DNA of 34,054 nt from an uncultured Clostridia bacterium (GCA_946407735.1 CAMJPL010000036.1:1-34054); one strand, 5' to 3'; shown: positions 1-7,873, counted from the stretch's first letter. The notes: generated by a model not told the origin, from the letters alone. Translations and numbers: made by a program.

Positions 1-1
1 C

Positions 2-29
2 CCTCCCGGAAAAACCGGGAGGCTTTTTT
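2..29 (+). terminator. Rho-independent terminator of an upstream gene
   Basis: An 8-bp GC-rich stem, CCTCCCGG at 2-9 and CCGGGAGG at 15-22, encloses an AAAAA loop and is followed by a run of six T at 24-29. It ends a forward gene lying before the window and insulates the promoter that follows. Confidence 0.85.
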
Positions 30-39
30 CTCAAACCGC

Positions 40-68
40 TTTACACCGCCCGGGATACGTGGTATAAT
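40..68 (+). promoter_or_regulatory. Sigma-A type promoter of the first solute-binding lipoprotein
   Basis: TTTACA at 40-45 and TATAAT at 63-68 are separated by exactly 17 bases. The in-frame ATG at 67 falls inside the -10 box, so translation cannot start there. Confidence 0.8.
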
Positions 69-102
69 GATAACAACGACAAATCATCAGAGGTACACAT
101 CA

Positions 103-1629
103 ATGAAAAAAGCCATGATCGCGAAAATCGCGGCGGCGCTGATGCTGCTCCAGTCGGCGGCCGCGCTCGCCGCCTGCGGAGGCGATACGTCCGCTTCTCC
201 GTCACCCGCCTCGACGACGGCCGCCGAGGACGGCGGCGGGCAGATCGCCGAGACCGAAGCCGAAACGACGAATCCGTATGATCCCGGACTGCCGGATCAG
301 GATTTCGGCGGCTACAACTTCCGCTTCGCCGTCCGCGGCTACGAGGGGAGCACCGGAGCCTGGCACAACCATGACATCGTCTCCGACGAGCTGAACGGCG
401 AGGCGCTCAACGACGCCGTCTACAACCGCAACCTCTATCTCAAGGAAAAATACAACGTCGACATAAGCGTCCTCTACTTCGGCGAGACCGGCGTCGCGCT
501 CACCGGCTCCGAGATGTCGAACGCCGTCAAGAAATCGGTCATGGCCGGAGACGACGCCTTCGACGCGATCATCTCGTCGCCGTACGACTCGGTCGGCTAT
601 ATGCAGAACGGCTGGATCCTCGACCTCAACGAGATAGACAACCTCGATCTGTCCAAGCCTTGGTGGGATCAGAACGCCCTGTCCGAGCTCTCCTTCGGCT
701 CGAAGGTCTATTTCACCGTCGGCGAGCTGAGCTACATCGACAACAAGGCGACGCAGGTCACCCTGTTCTCAAAGCAGGTGGTAAATGACTTCGGCATATC
801 TGACCCCTACGAAGCGGTAAGAAACGGGAGCTGGACTATCGACAGGCTCATCGCCGACGCCAACTCCGTGACGAGCGACCTCGACGGCGACGGAAAGATC
901 AACGAGACCGACCGCGTCGGCTACACCTCATGGCAGGACGACTGCTTCGGCCTGATAAACTCGACCGGGAACGCCTTCGGCCGCGTCATCGACGGCCTGC
1001 CGGAGCTCACCCTCTACAACGAGAAGATGGTGGCGACATGGGACAAGCTGATCGCCTTCATGAATCAGGATTCGTCGATGAACTTCTGGAACGAGCGCAC
1101 CGTCACGAAGGACCTCACCGGCGAGGAGGCGTTCAGCCAGACCATCAACGGCGGGCATACCCTCTATTCGTTCGGCTACATCTTCCACGTCATATACATG
1201 CGCCAGAACGAGACCGACTTCGGCGTGCTGCCGAAGCCGAAGTATGACGAGGCGCAGGACCGCTACTACTGCACCGGCCACGCCTACGGCACCGCCTTCG
1301 TCTCGGTCCCGGTGACGGCGCAGGACACCTCCCGCACCGGATTCATACTCGAGGCCTTCTCCGCCAAGAGCATGGAGCTCGTCACCCCGGCCTTCTACGA
1401 CATCACCCTCGTGACAAAATCGGCCCGCGACGAGGAGAGCGTCGAGATGATCGACCTCATCTTCAGATCGAAGAAGTACGACATCGGCTACTACTTCATG
1501 TGGGGCGACCTGACGAACAAGGTCATGGACGCCTGGAACAAAAAGGACCCCGACTTCACGTCGATGTACCAGAAGCGCGAGGAAAAGGCGCTGAAAGACC
1601 TCGAAAAGGCGAAGGAGCTGTTCGAATAA
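103..1629 (+). CDS. Extracellular solute-binding lipoprotein (ABC sugar-uptake type)
   Basis: This is a 508-residue secreted lipoprotein of the extracellular solute-binding class, expected to capture an oligosaccharide outside the cell and hand it to an ABC permease. The start at 103 is chosen because an AGAGG ribosome site lies at 89-93 and the earlier ATG at 67 sits within the -10 box. A basic and hydrophobic signal peptide ends in a lipobox, A-L-A-A-C, with the lipidated Cys at residue 25. An acidic, Ser/Thr-rich linker follows, then the motif D-F-G-G and the mature lobes. A loop of EF-hand type (DLDGDGKINETD) lies mid-protein. It is paralogous to the lipoproteins at 4385 and 12437. No permease gene is near. 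Class assignment is secure; the ligand is unknown. Confidence 0.85.
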   Translation: MKKAMIAKIAAALMLLQSAAALAACGGDTSASPSPASTTAAEDGGGQIAETEAETTNPYDPGLPDQDFGGYNFRFAVRGYEGSTGAWHNHDIVSDELNGEALNDAVYNRNLYLKEKYNVDISVLYFGETGVALTGSEMSNAVKKSVMAGDDAFDAIISSPYDSVGYMQNGWILDLNEIDNLDLSKPWWDQNALSELSFGSKVYFTVGELSYIDNKATQVTLFSKQVVNDFGISDPYEAVRNGSWTIDRLIADANSVTSDLDGDGKINETDRVGYTSWQDDCFGLINSTGNAFGRVIDGLPELTLYNEKMVATWDKLIAFMNQDSSMNFWNERTVTKDLTGEEAFSQTINGGHTLYSFGYIFHVIYMRQNETDFGVLPKPKYDEAQDRYYCTGHAYGTAFVSVPVTAQDTSRTGFILEAFSAKSMELVTPAFYDITLVTKSARDEESVEMIDLIFRSKKYDIGYYFMWGDLTNKVMDAWNKKDPDFTSMYQKREEKALKDLEKAKELFE

Positions 1630-1635
1630 AAAATC

Positions 1636-1674
1636 GAAGGGAAGCTCCTGTAAGGCTTCCCTTCTCATCTTTTC
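1636..1674 (+). terminator. Terminator after the first lipoprotein, possibly bidirectional
   Basis: A perfect 10-bp stem, GAAGGGAAGC at 1636-1645 and GCTTCCCTTC at 1655-1664, is followed by a short T-rich tail. It lies between the convergent lipoprotein gene and the reverse-strand membrane protein gene, so it may serve both. Confidence 0.7.
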
Positions 1675-1689
1675 TGACCGGCCGCGCCG

Positions 1690-2160
1690 TCAGTCCTTCT
1701 TGTCCCGCTTTCTCTCCTCCTCGATCTCGGCGTCGTACTCCCTTATCTCGCGCAGATGATACACCCAGTAGACGACGGCGATGACGACGCAGCAGGCCGA
1801 CGTGACAAATGAGGCGCCGACATTCGTCAGCTTTCCGCCGTCCGACAGCGGATCGCCGGATATCAGCGTGACAACAAACAGGATCACCGCCATGATCCCG
1901 AGGAAGGTGAACAGCACCATCCCCCGGTAGTCGGTTATGCCGTCGTACGCCTGCTTCGTTATCATGTACACCGTCGAGACGGTCAGCGGCAGCCAGATGC
2001 AGACGGCGAGGATCAGCCGGGGAGGCAGATATATCTCAAACAAGTCGGTAATACAGAACACCGCCAGCGTCGTCAGGATCGACGTGATGAAGCCGTATTT
2101 GAATCCCCTGCCGCGCTCGAGCAGCTGTCTCTCGTCGAATCTCTTTTCCTCACTTCTCAT
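1690..2160 (-). CDS. Four-helix integral membrane protein of unknown function, partner of an HTH regulator
   Basis: The 156-residue product has four hydrophobic segments at about residues 22-42, 47-67, 80-100 and 114-135, and a charged C-terminal tail rich in Glu, Arg and Lys. I do not recognise a catalytic motif. The start at 2160 is chosen because GGGAGG lies just upstream, inside the end of the HTH gene, and because it gives an 11-base overlap (ATGAGAAGTGA) with that gene. That overlap implies translational coupling. Small HTH regulators paired with small membrane proteins are common in Firmicutes, where the membrane partner is often sensory or immunity-like. That role is inference here. 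Confidence 0.7.
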   Translation of the reverse strand: MRSEEKRFDERQLLERGRGFKYGFITSILTTLAVFCITDLFEIYLPPRLILAVCIWLPLTVSTVYMITKQAYDGITDYRGMVLFTFLGIMAVILFVVTLISGDPLSDGGKLTNVGASFVTSACCVVIAVVYWVYHLREIREYDAEIEEERKRDKKD

Positions 2161-2359
2161 CGTCGTCCTCCCAGAACAGCTCGTCCAGAGTTTTCCCAAG
2201 CACACGGCATATCGCCCGGCACAGCTTTATCGTGGGGTTGTATTCCCCCTGCTCTATGGCGTTGACGGTCTGCCTCGAGACATTGACCCTCGCCGCCAGC
2301 TCGCCCTGCGTCATGTCCTTCTCGGCGCGGGCGACCTTGATGCGGATATTCCTTGCCAT
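2150..2359 (-). CDS. Small XRE-family HTH transcriptional regulator
   Basis: The 69-residue protein is nearly all helix-turn-helix domain. The segment from Met16 to about residue 43 (MTQGELAARVNVSRQ, then TVNAIEQGEYNPT) matches the Cro/C1 pattern, and the end (LGKTLDELFW) is typical of the short YozG-like group. It would act as a DNA-binding repressor or activator. AGGAGGG lies 7 bases before the ATG. It overlaps the downstream membrane protein gene by 11 bases and has a near-consensus promoter immediately upstream, with an inverted repeat that spans its -35 box. Autoregulation is therefore plausible but is inferred. Confidence 0.9.
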   Translation of the reverse strand: MARNIRIKVARAEKDMTQGELAARVNVSRQTVNAIEQGEYNPTIKLCRAICRVLGKTLDELFWEDDDEK

Positions 2360-2387
2360 TCCGGCACCCTCCTTTTTTCTTGATCAT

Positions 2388-2416
2388 ATTATATCACATA
2401 ATTTACAGTTTGTCAA
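2388..2416 (-). promoter_or_regulatory. Consensus promoter of the HTH/membrane-protein pair
   Basis: Read on the reverse strand, TTGACA (2416-2411) and TATAAT (2393-2388) are 17 bases apart, with a TG one base upstream of the -10 (extended -10). Confidence 0.85.
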
Positions 2417-2428
2417 GCATTTTTGACA
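2411..2428. promoter_or_regulatory. Candidate operator: inverted repeat in the divergent intergenic region
   Basis: TGTCAA at 2411-2416 and TTGACA at 2423-2428 form a perfect inverted repeat around a 6-base centre. One arm is the -35 box of the reverse HTH promoter; the other is a TTGACA facing the SGNH hydrolase gene, although a good -10 at the right distance on that side is not evident. A dimeric XRE protein could bind here. Confidence 0.4.
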
Positions 2429-2475
2429 TATTATTTTCTATATTTTACTTATTGTAATGCAAAGGGTGTGAATCC

Positions 2476-3390
2476 ATGAAAAAATCGTTCTATCAGAAGC
2501 TGCGCTGCGGCGAGCCGGTGAGGATACTCATAAACGGCGACTCGATAAGCGAGTTCAGCGGCCCCGGCGAATGGCCGACCCTGCTCTGCGAGGCCCTGTG
2601 CGCGAGATACGGCTCGTCCGTGAACTTCGACAACGTCTCGATGGGCGGCAACGCCTCATACGCCGGATGGGCGAGGGCGCTGTACCAGAAGGACGTCCGG
2701 TACGATCTGATGATCAACGGCTACGGGCAGAACGACGCCGAAGACGGCTTCTCCGAGGCCTACGAGTCGATCATCCGCGCGGCGGCGAAAACGTGGCCCG
2801 ACTGCTGCCAGCTTTCGATCCTCGAGTCGGCGCAGCGCGGCTACTCGAAGAAGATACAGGACATACAGGCCCTCGCCGCCCACTACGGCATCCCGACCGC
2901 CGACACGATAGCGCCATTTCTCCCGGTGTACGACACCCTCACCGACGACGGCTGCCACCCGAACGCGAAGGGCAAGCGGATATACGCCTCGGTGATAGCC
3001 GATCTGATATCCTCCCTCGCCGACGCCGGGACCGGGCTCACATCTTACGATAAAGAGCCGCTGAACCCCGGCGTCAAGGCGCTCGACAGCATGACCTTTA
3101 TCCCCGCCCGTCTGTGCGCCCGCGACGGGAACGCCTTCACCGCCGCCGTCGAAGCGGGCGGCAGGCTCGGCATCGACTATTATTTCCACACCGGCGAAAA
3201 CAGCCTCGGCGTCACCCTCGGCGGCAGAGAGATCGCCCGCCGTGACTTCACATGGACGTACAATTTCTCCCAGAGGCATATACTCTCGCTGAACGCCGAC
3301 GCCGCTCCCGGCGAGATCAGGGTGGAATTTGGAGACAAACAGCAGGCGGACGGCTTCTTCGGGCTGATCGTCAGCCGCGAAGCGGATTGA
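2476..3390 (+). CDS. SGNH/GDSL-family hydrolase (putative carbohydrate esterase)
   Basis: The 304-residue protein carries the four SGNH blocks: GDS with nucleophile Ser23, the block II Gly at 57-58 (SMGGN), Asn86 in GYGQND, and D-x-x-H with Asp158 and His161 in DDGCHPN. Family members remove acetyl or acyl groups from sugars and lipids. About 120 residues after the catalytic domain look like a beta-rich accessory domain. There is no signal peptide, so it is probably cytoplasmic. The ribosome site AAGGGTG precedes the ATG. It lies 31 bases before a phosphoesterase gene and upstream of a sugar-binding lipoprotein, which suggests deacylation of imported glycans. The substrate is inferred. Confidence 0.8.
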   Translation: MKKSFYQKLRCGEPVRILINGDSISEFSGPGEWPTLLCEALCARYGSSVNFDNVSMGGNASYAGWARALYQKDVRYDLMINGYGQNDAEDGFSEAYESIIRAAAKTWPDCCQLSILESAQRGYSKKIQDIQALAAHYGIPTADTIAPFLPVYDTLTDDGCHPNAKGKRIYASVIADLISSLADAGTGLTSYDKEPLNPGVKALDSMTFIPARLCARDGNAFTAAVEAGGRLGIDYYFHTGENSLGVTLGGREIARRDFTWTYNFSQRHILSLNADAAPGEIRVEFGDKQQADGFFGLIVSREAD

Positions 3391-3421
3391 GAGCGAAAAG
3401 ATAACGCATAGTCAGATACAT

Positions 3422-4357
3422 ATGTCACTTAAATTCCTCGTATTCACCGACCTGCACCACGAGCCGCAAGTCTTCCCGCACGACGCCGGGAAATTCCTCT
3501 CCGCCATAACGGCGAGAGCCGGGACGGAGAACACCGCCTTCATGATCCAGCTCGGCGACTTCCTCCACACGCCGGAAAACAACCGCTCCCTCGCCGACGT
3601 CTACGCAGAGTCGAAGATCGAGACCTTCAGCGCCTTCGGCAACCACGACAACGATCAGGAGAGCTATGAGTACATCCTCTCTATGTACCGGCTTGAGAGG
3701 GGATACTATCATTTCGACCGCGGCGGCTTCCGCTTCATCGTCCTCGACCCGAATTACAGCACCGTCGAGGGCGTGCTCACCCACTATCAGCCGCGTCAGA
3801 GCCGCGATCACAACAGAGGTGAGCTGCCGCCGGAGCAGCTCGAATGGCTCGGCGAGACGATATATTCGTCGGAGTATCCCTGCGTCATATTCAGCCACCA
3901 GAGCCTCGAGCGCAGCGACGGGATAAAGAACCGCGACGACGTCTGGAAGATCATCTGCGGCGCCAACCGGCGCAAGGAGAAGTCGGTCATAATGTGCGTA
4001 AACGGTCACTATCACTGCGACTGGTGCTCCTTCATGAACGGCGTCATCTGCCTCGATCTCAACTCGTCGTCCTACTACTGGACCGATCCGGAAAACAGCC
4101 TCTATCCGAAGGAGATATACGAAAGATACCCGATCGCCTCCCACTGCCTGTTCTACAAGGACCCGCTGTCGGCCGTGATAACCATATCCGGCGACACAGT
4201 GACGGTGAAGGGCGCGAAGGGAGAGTATATCACCCCCGTCAGCCGTCAGGAGCTTATGCGCCTCGATCAGCGAAGGCTGTCGGACGAGAGGATAAACACT
4301 CCGGATATAAGCGATTACTATATAGATCTGTCAGCCAAAACGATAGAAAGATATTAA
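3422..4357 (+). CDS. Calcineurin-like metallophosphoesterase
   Basis: The 311-residue protein has the ordered metal-binding motifs of the family: D-x-H (Asp10, His12), G-D (Asp46), G-N-H-D (73-76), a single His at 159, and G-H-x-H (195-198). These bind a dinuclear metal centre that hydrolyses phosphomonoesters or phosphodiesters. There is no signal peptide. The C-terminal 100 residues are beta-rich and may shape the substrate site. The ribosome site is weak, which fits coupling to the upstream SGNH gene. It is followed after 27 bases by a lipoprotein gene, so it probably handles a phosphorylated sugar or glycolipid, but the substrate cannot be read from the sequence. Confidence 0.8.
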   Translation: MSLKFLVFTDLHHEPQVFPHDAGKFLSAITARAGTENTAFMIQLGDFLHTPENNRSLADVYAESKIETFSAFGNHDNDQESYEYILSMYRLERGYYHFDRGGFRFIVLDPNYSTVEGVLTHYQPRQSRDHNRGELPPEQLEWLGETIYSSEYPCVIFSHQSLERSDGIKNRDDVWKIICGANRRKEKSVIMCVNGHYHCDWCSFMNGVICLDLNSSSYYWTDPENSLYPKEIYERYPIASHCLFYKDPLSAVITISGDTVTVKGAKGEYITPVSRQELMRLDQRRLSDERINTPDISDYYIDLSAKTIERY

Positions 4358-4384
4358 GTGAACATAACACAGGGGGGACCATCC

Positions 4385-5848
4385 ATGATGAGAAAAAGCT
4401 CGCTTCTTTTATCCGCGCTGCTGCTCTTCGGCACGCTCGCCTCGTGCGGCGAGACGGCCTCTTCGCCGCAGCCGTCCGTCACAGACGCGCCCGACACCGC
4501 CGAAGCCGTGACCGAGCCGGAGGAGACCGATCCTCTCGGCTATCTGCCGGACAAGGACTTCGGCGGCAGGACCTTCACCATCCTCACCCGCAACTCGATG
4601 GAATACGAGTTCCTCGCCGAGGAGCAGACGGGTGATATCATAAACGACGCCGTCTACGAGCGCAACCACGCGATCGAGGACAGATACAACGTAAAGATCA
4701 ACCTCGTCGCCAAGGAGACGACATGGGGCGGCGGCGACAAGTTCAACTCCGAGCTCGACGCCTCGATAATGGCGGGCGACTCCGACTACGACATGGTGGC
4801 CGGCTACGCCGCGATGATACTCGGCGCTGTCCAGCAGGGGCTGTTCGTCAACTGGTACGACGTACCGCACATCGACATAACGAAGCCGTGGTGGTCGCCG
4901 CAGATAGCCGACTCGCTGACGATAAACAACAGGATGTACGCCATGACCGGCGACATCGCCCTTTCGATCTGGGAGGGCATGGTCTGCATGTACTACAACA
5001 AGAAGCTGGCCGACAGCTACTCGACCGGCGACGTCTACCAGACGGTGAAGGACGGCTCATGGACGTTCGACAGGTTCCTGTCCGTCGTGTCGAAGGTCTC
5101 CGGCGATCTCGACGGCGACACGAAGTACACCGACGCCGACCTTTACGGCTACGTCAGCTCATACTCGACGCCGATAGACTCCTTCATGCCGGCCTTTGAC
5201 ATCCAGGTCGTGAAGCGCGGCGACGACGGCTGGCTGTACTACACGATCAACAGCGAGAAGACGGTCAGCGCCCTCGAGAAGATGAAGGCCCTGTTCTTCA
5301 GCGGCGACAATTTCGCCCTGACGAACGGCACCTCCGATTTCAGGAAGATCTTCAAGGAGGACCGCTCGCTCTTCTACGCCGCCGATCTCAGACAGTCGGC
5401 AAATCTCCGCGACATGGAGACCGACTACGGCATCGTCCCCTACCCGAAGTTCGACGATCTGCAGGAGAAGTATTACTCCACCTCGACCGACGGCTTCTCG
5501 CTGATACTGTTCCCGTCGACGGTGAAGGACACCGAGTTCGTCGGTCTCATCACCGAAGCCCTCTGCTCCGTCAGCTCGTCCGTCATCATCCCGACGTACT
5601 ACGACGTGGCGCTCAAAGACAAGTACAACCGCGACAGCCAGAGCTCCGAGATGCTCGACATCATCCGCGACAGCCTGATATACGACGTCGGCTACCTCAA
5701 CAGCTTCGCACTCGACACCGCCGGGCACCTCTTCGTCCAGCTCGTGAGAGAGGGCAAGACCGATTTCGCCTCGGCGTACGCGAAGAAGGAAAAGACCTTC
5801 CAGAAGCGGCTGGATAAGATGCTCGAAGCGTATGGCGACGCGGAGTGA
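4385..5848 (+). CDS. Extracellular solute-binding lipoprotein, second paralogue
   Basis: The 487-residue lipoprotein has a signal peptide ending L-A-S-C with lipidated Cys21. The start at 4385 has a run of six G (4372-4377) at the correct distance; an in-frame GTG at 4358 abuts the previous stop and is less likely. It shares with the other two paralogues the D-F-G-G motif after the linker, N-D-A-V-Y-E-R-N, a K-P-W-W pair, a calcium-loop-like DLDGDTKYTDAD, and P-Y-P-K-F-D. It forms an apparent operon with the SGNH hydrolase and phosphoesterase genes. Expected role is high-affinity sugar capture for an ABC importer. No permease or ATPase lies beside it. Confidence 0.85.
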   Translation: MMRKSSLLLSALLLFGTLASCGETASSPQPSVTDAPDTAEAVTEPEETDPLGYLPDKDFGGRTFTILTRNSMEYEFLAEEQTGDIINDAVYERNHAIEDRYNVKINLVAKETTWGGGDKFNSELDASIMAGDSDYDMVAGYAAMILGAVQQGLFVNWYDVPHIDITKPWWSPQIADSLTINNRMYAMTGDIALSIWEGMVCMYYNKKLADSYSTGDVYQTVKDGSWTFDRFLSVVSKVSGDLDGDTKYTDADLYGYVSSYSTPIDSFMPAFDIQVVKRGDDGWLYYTINSEKTVSALEKMKALFFSGDNFALTNGTSDFRKIFKEDRSLFYAADLRQSANLRDMETDYGIVPYPKFDDLQEKYYSTSTDGFSLILFPSTVKDTEFVGLITEALCSVSSSVIIPTYYDVALKDKYNRDSQSSEMLDIIRDSLIYDVGYLNSFALDTAGHLFVQLVREGKTDFASAYAKKEKTFQKRLDKMLEAYGDAE

Positions 5849-5880
5849 GTGAGGGGGAAAGAAAAATATTCCTTTATTCT

Positions 5881-5930
5881 CCGGGGAAGAAAACCTTCCG
5901 CATAAGGTTTCCTTCCCCGGACTCTATCTT
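5881..5930 (+). terminator. Long hairpin terminator after the second lipoprotein
   Basis: CCGGGGAAG (5881-5889) pairs with CTTCCCCGG (5912-5920), and AAACCTT (5891-5897) with AAGGTTT (5904-5910), leaving one mismatch and a 6-base loop. Only a weak T-rich tail (CTATCTTT) follows. Confidence 0.65.
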
Positions 5931-6034
5931 TCCGGGACTTTTTATATAAATACACATTTTTTCCTTCCGACCACCAACAAATCCCCTTCTCCCGACACTT
6001 ATATATCGGGTACCCAAAAAAGAGGATCAATACC

Positions 6035-7621
6035 ATGAAGATCGACGAAAGCATGATCTCCGGCTTCGCGAAGCGGATATTCGGCTTCGCTTACCGGAAG
6101 ACGGGAAACACCCGCGACGCCGAGGATCTGTCTCAGGAGATAATGCTCACTCTGTGGAAGATGGTTCTCGGAGGAAATGAAATTGACGATCCCGACGCCT
6201 ATGTGCGGCGCGTCTCGATGTATGTCTGGTCGAACTATATCAGAAAAAACGCAAGGCATATGCACGTCGAAGAATACGACGAGAGCGCGGCCGACATAGC
6301 CGATGAAGCCGACACGGCGGCGGAAGCCGAAAAGAACGAGCTTTACGCCAGGCTTCGCCGTGAAATATCATATCTCAGCTCGGTCAGGCGAAGTATAATC
6401 GTCATGTTCTACTACGACGGCATGAGCGGCAGGGATATCGCCGAACGGCTCGGCATCCCCGAGGCGACGGTGCGCTGGCATATCGGAAGATCGAAGGAAA
6501 GGCTCAGAAGGAGGATGGAAATGAACGACACCATTTACAGGCCGAAAAGGCTCGAGATATATTTCAGCGGAAGGACGAACGACTATTCGCTCGCCGGGCT
6601 GCGAAGCGATCCTGTCCTGCAGAATATATGCATAGCCTGCGCCGGAAAGCCGCTGACGGCGGAGGAGATCGCGGCGAAGACAGGAGTTCCGGCCTTCTAT
6701 TTCGAAGACAGGCTCGAAAATATGGTCGACATGGCGTTTCTGTCGAAAAACGGACGCGGGGAATACCGGACGCTCTTCCTGATAAATGACACGGAATTCG
6801 TAAAAAACAAAGCCGAATTCGAGATGCGCGTCTTTCCCACCGCCGCGAAGGCGCTGTATGACAGCGTCACGGAGCGTTACGGCGAGCTCGCCGAAGCGGC
6901 GGGGGACTGCGGACTCAGCCGGGAGGCGCTGATGTGGACCTTCTGCGCCCGCGCGGCACACGACTTTTTCTTCTTCGACAGCAAATCGAATGACATATCG
7001 TTCCCGCAGATGCCGGTGAGAAGCGACGGATCGAAATACCGGATAGACGCCCGCTATTCCATGTCCGACATTCTGCTCAGCGGCGAAATCGACGGCGATA
7101 CGGCCGACTATCTGCGCTTCTCCGGCGGTCCGGCCGGAAAGCACTTCGGGAGAGGAGATCTTGTAGTGCAGCAGTTCGACTCTCCGCTTCTGACCGAGAG
7201 AAGAGACGACGACCTATGGATATCCGACGTGATAAGGAGCATCGCCGAGGGTAGAGAGACGGAAAAGGAACTCGTCTCCGCCGTCGTCCGGCTCGGGTAC
7301 GCCGAGGTGAAGGACGGCTCTGTGCGCCTGACCTTCCCGTACATGACAAAGGATCGGTACGCGGCGTTCGATTCCGTCATGCGAAAGATCGCCGAAGACG
7401 TCATGGCGTCGAGGGAAAAGCCGCTCTGCCGCGAGTGGCGGGAATATATCTACGACCGTCTTCCGGCGTATCTGCCGGAGGACGAGCGGATATACCAGTC
7501 GTCCAAAATCTACGAGCCTAACGGCATGACCTATCTGCTGTACAGGGACGGAATACTGAAGGATTTGTCCGAAAAAGAGAAAAAAAGCGCCTGTATGACG
7601 GCGTTTATCTGCGATATGTGA
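6035..7621 (+). CDS. ECF-type sigma-70 factor with a ~350-residue C-terminal extension
   Basis: Residues 1 to about 75 form sigma region 2 (DAEDLSQEIMLTLWK). Residues about 115-168 form region 4, including the HTH segment GMSGRDIAERLGIPEATVRWH. A typical ECF factor would end near residue 170-180, but this protein continues to 528. Around residues 210-260 there is a second winged-helix-like segment (LTAEEIAAKTGVPAFYFEDRLENM). The rest is mixed alpha/beta with Phe-rich patches (HDFFFFD) and no membrane segment. AGAGGA lies 8 bases before the ATG. No anti-sigma gene is adjacent, so the extension may hold the regulatory function itself. Sigma identity is firm; the role of the extension is inferred. 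Confidence 0.85.
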   Translation: MKIDESMISGFAKRIFGFAYRKTGNTRDAEDLSQEIMLTLWKMVLGGNEIDDPDAYVRRVSMYVWSNYIRKNARHMHVEEYDESAADIADEADTAAEAEKNELYARLRREISYLSSVRRSIIVMFYYDGMSGRDIAERLGIPEATVRWHIGRSKERLRRRMEMNDTIYRPKRLEIYFSGRTNDYSLAGLRSDPVLQNICIACAGKPLTAEEIAAKTGVPAFYFEDRLENMVDMAFLSKNGRGEYRTLFLINDTEFVKNKAEFEMRVFPTAAKALYDSVTERYGELAEAAGDCGLSREALMWTFCARAAHDFFFFDSKSNDISFPQMPVRSDGSKYRIDARYSMSDILLSGEIDGDTADYLRFSGGPAGKHFGRGDLVVQQFDSPLLTERRDDDLWISDVIRSIAEGRETEKELVSAVVRLGYAEVKDGSVRLTFPYMTKDRYAAFDSVMRKIAEDVMASREKPLCREWREYIYDRLPAYLPEDERIYQSSKIYEPNGMTYLLYRDGILKDLSEKEKKSACMTAFICDM

Positions 7622-7651
7622 GGTGGAAATGAGGCTCCTTTGATTTCCGCC
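7622..7651 (+). other. Hairpin immediately after the sigma factor stop codon
   Basis: GGTGGAAAT (7622-7630) pairs with ATTTCCGCC (7643-7651), nine pairs with one G-U. No T-run follows. Part of its loop (CTCCTTT, 7635-7641) is complementary to AAAGGAG at 7692-7698, so a pseudoknot is possible. Confidence 0.4.
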
Positions 7652-7707
7652 GAAGAAATGAGCTAAGGGTGGCTTCATATTTCCCCTTCGTAAAGGAGTC
7701 AGGCTGC

Positions 7708-7835
7708 ACCCTGTGACACGGTTCAGAACGTCGGGCGGCGGCCGGAGAGACTTGACTTCCCTTGTTTTACGCGCCGCCCTTTGACTTTTCGCGCAGGCGC
7801 GAAAAGTCGACGTTCTGCATGGTGAATTCTGATTC
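7708..7835. other. Structured non-coding region beside tRNA-Pro
   Basis: No gene is visible here. CAGAACGTCG (7724-7733) pairs with CGACGTTCTG (7808-7817). Inside it lie GGGCGGCG (7733-7740) with CGCCGCCC (7772-7779), and a 12-bp perfect arm, GACTTTTCGCGC (7783-7794) with GCGCGAAAAGTC (7797-7808). Together they suggest a three-way junction. The left edge (7713-7731) resembles the T-arm of the neighbouring tRNA. It could be a small RNA, a MITE-like repeat or a decayed integration scar. Confidence 0.45.
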
Positions 7836-7873
7836 ATAAAATAAAAAGGGAGCAAAGCTCCCTTTTTATTTTA
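7836..7873. terminator. Bidirectional terminator between the sigma factor region and tRNA-Pro
   Basis: A perfect inverted repeat has arms of 18 bases and a 3-base loop: the right arm is GCTCCCTTTTTATTTTAT from 7857 and the left arm starts at 7836. It has T-runs on both strands, so it can end the forward transcript and the reverse tRNA transcript. Its last base coincides with the final base of the encoded CCA, so there is no spacer between tRNA and terminator. Confidence 0.9.

Noticed and set aside
67-102. Upstream in-frame ATG that would extend the first lipoprotein by 12 residues
   Set aside because: The ATG overlaps the -10 box of a near-consensus promoter and would spoil the signal peptide; the ATG at 103 has a ribosome site.
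928-1668. Open frame opposite the first lipoprotein
   Set aside because: Same antisense-shadow composition and no start signals.
2157-2387. Alternative frame over the HTH gene
   Set aside because: The 69-residue HTH frame has clear domain sequence and ribosome site; the other frame is low-complexity Arg/Gly.
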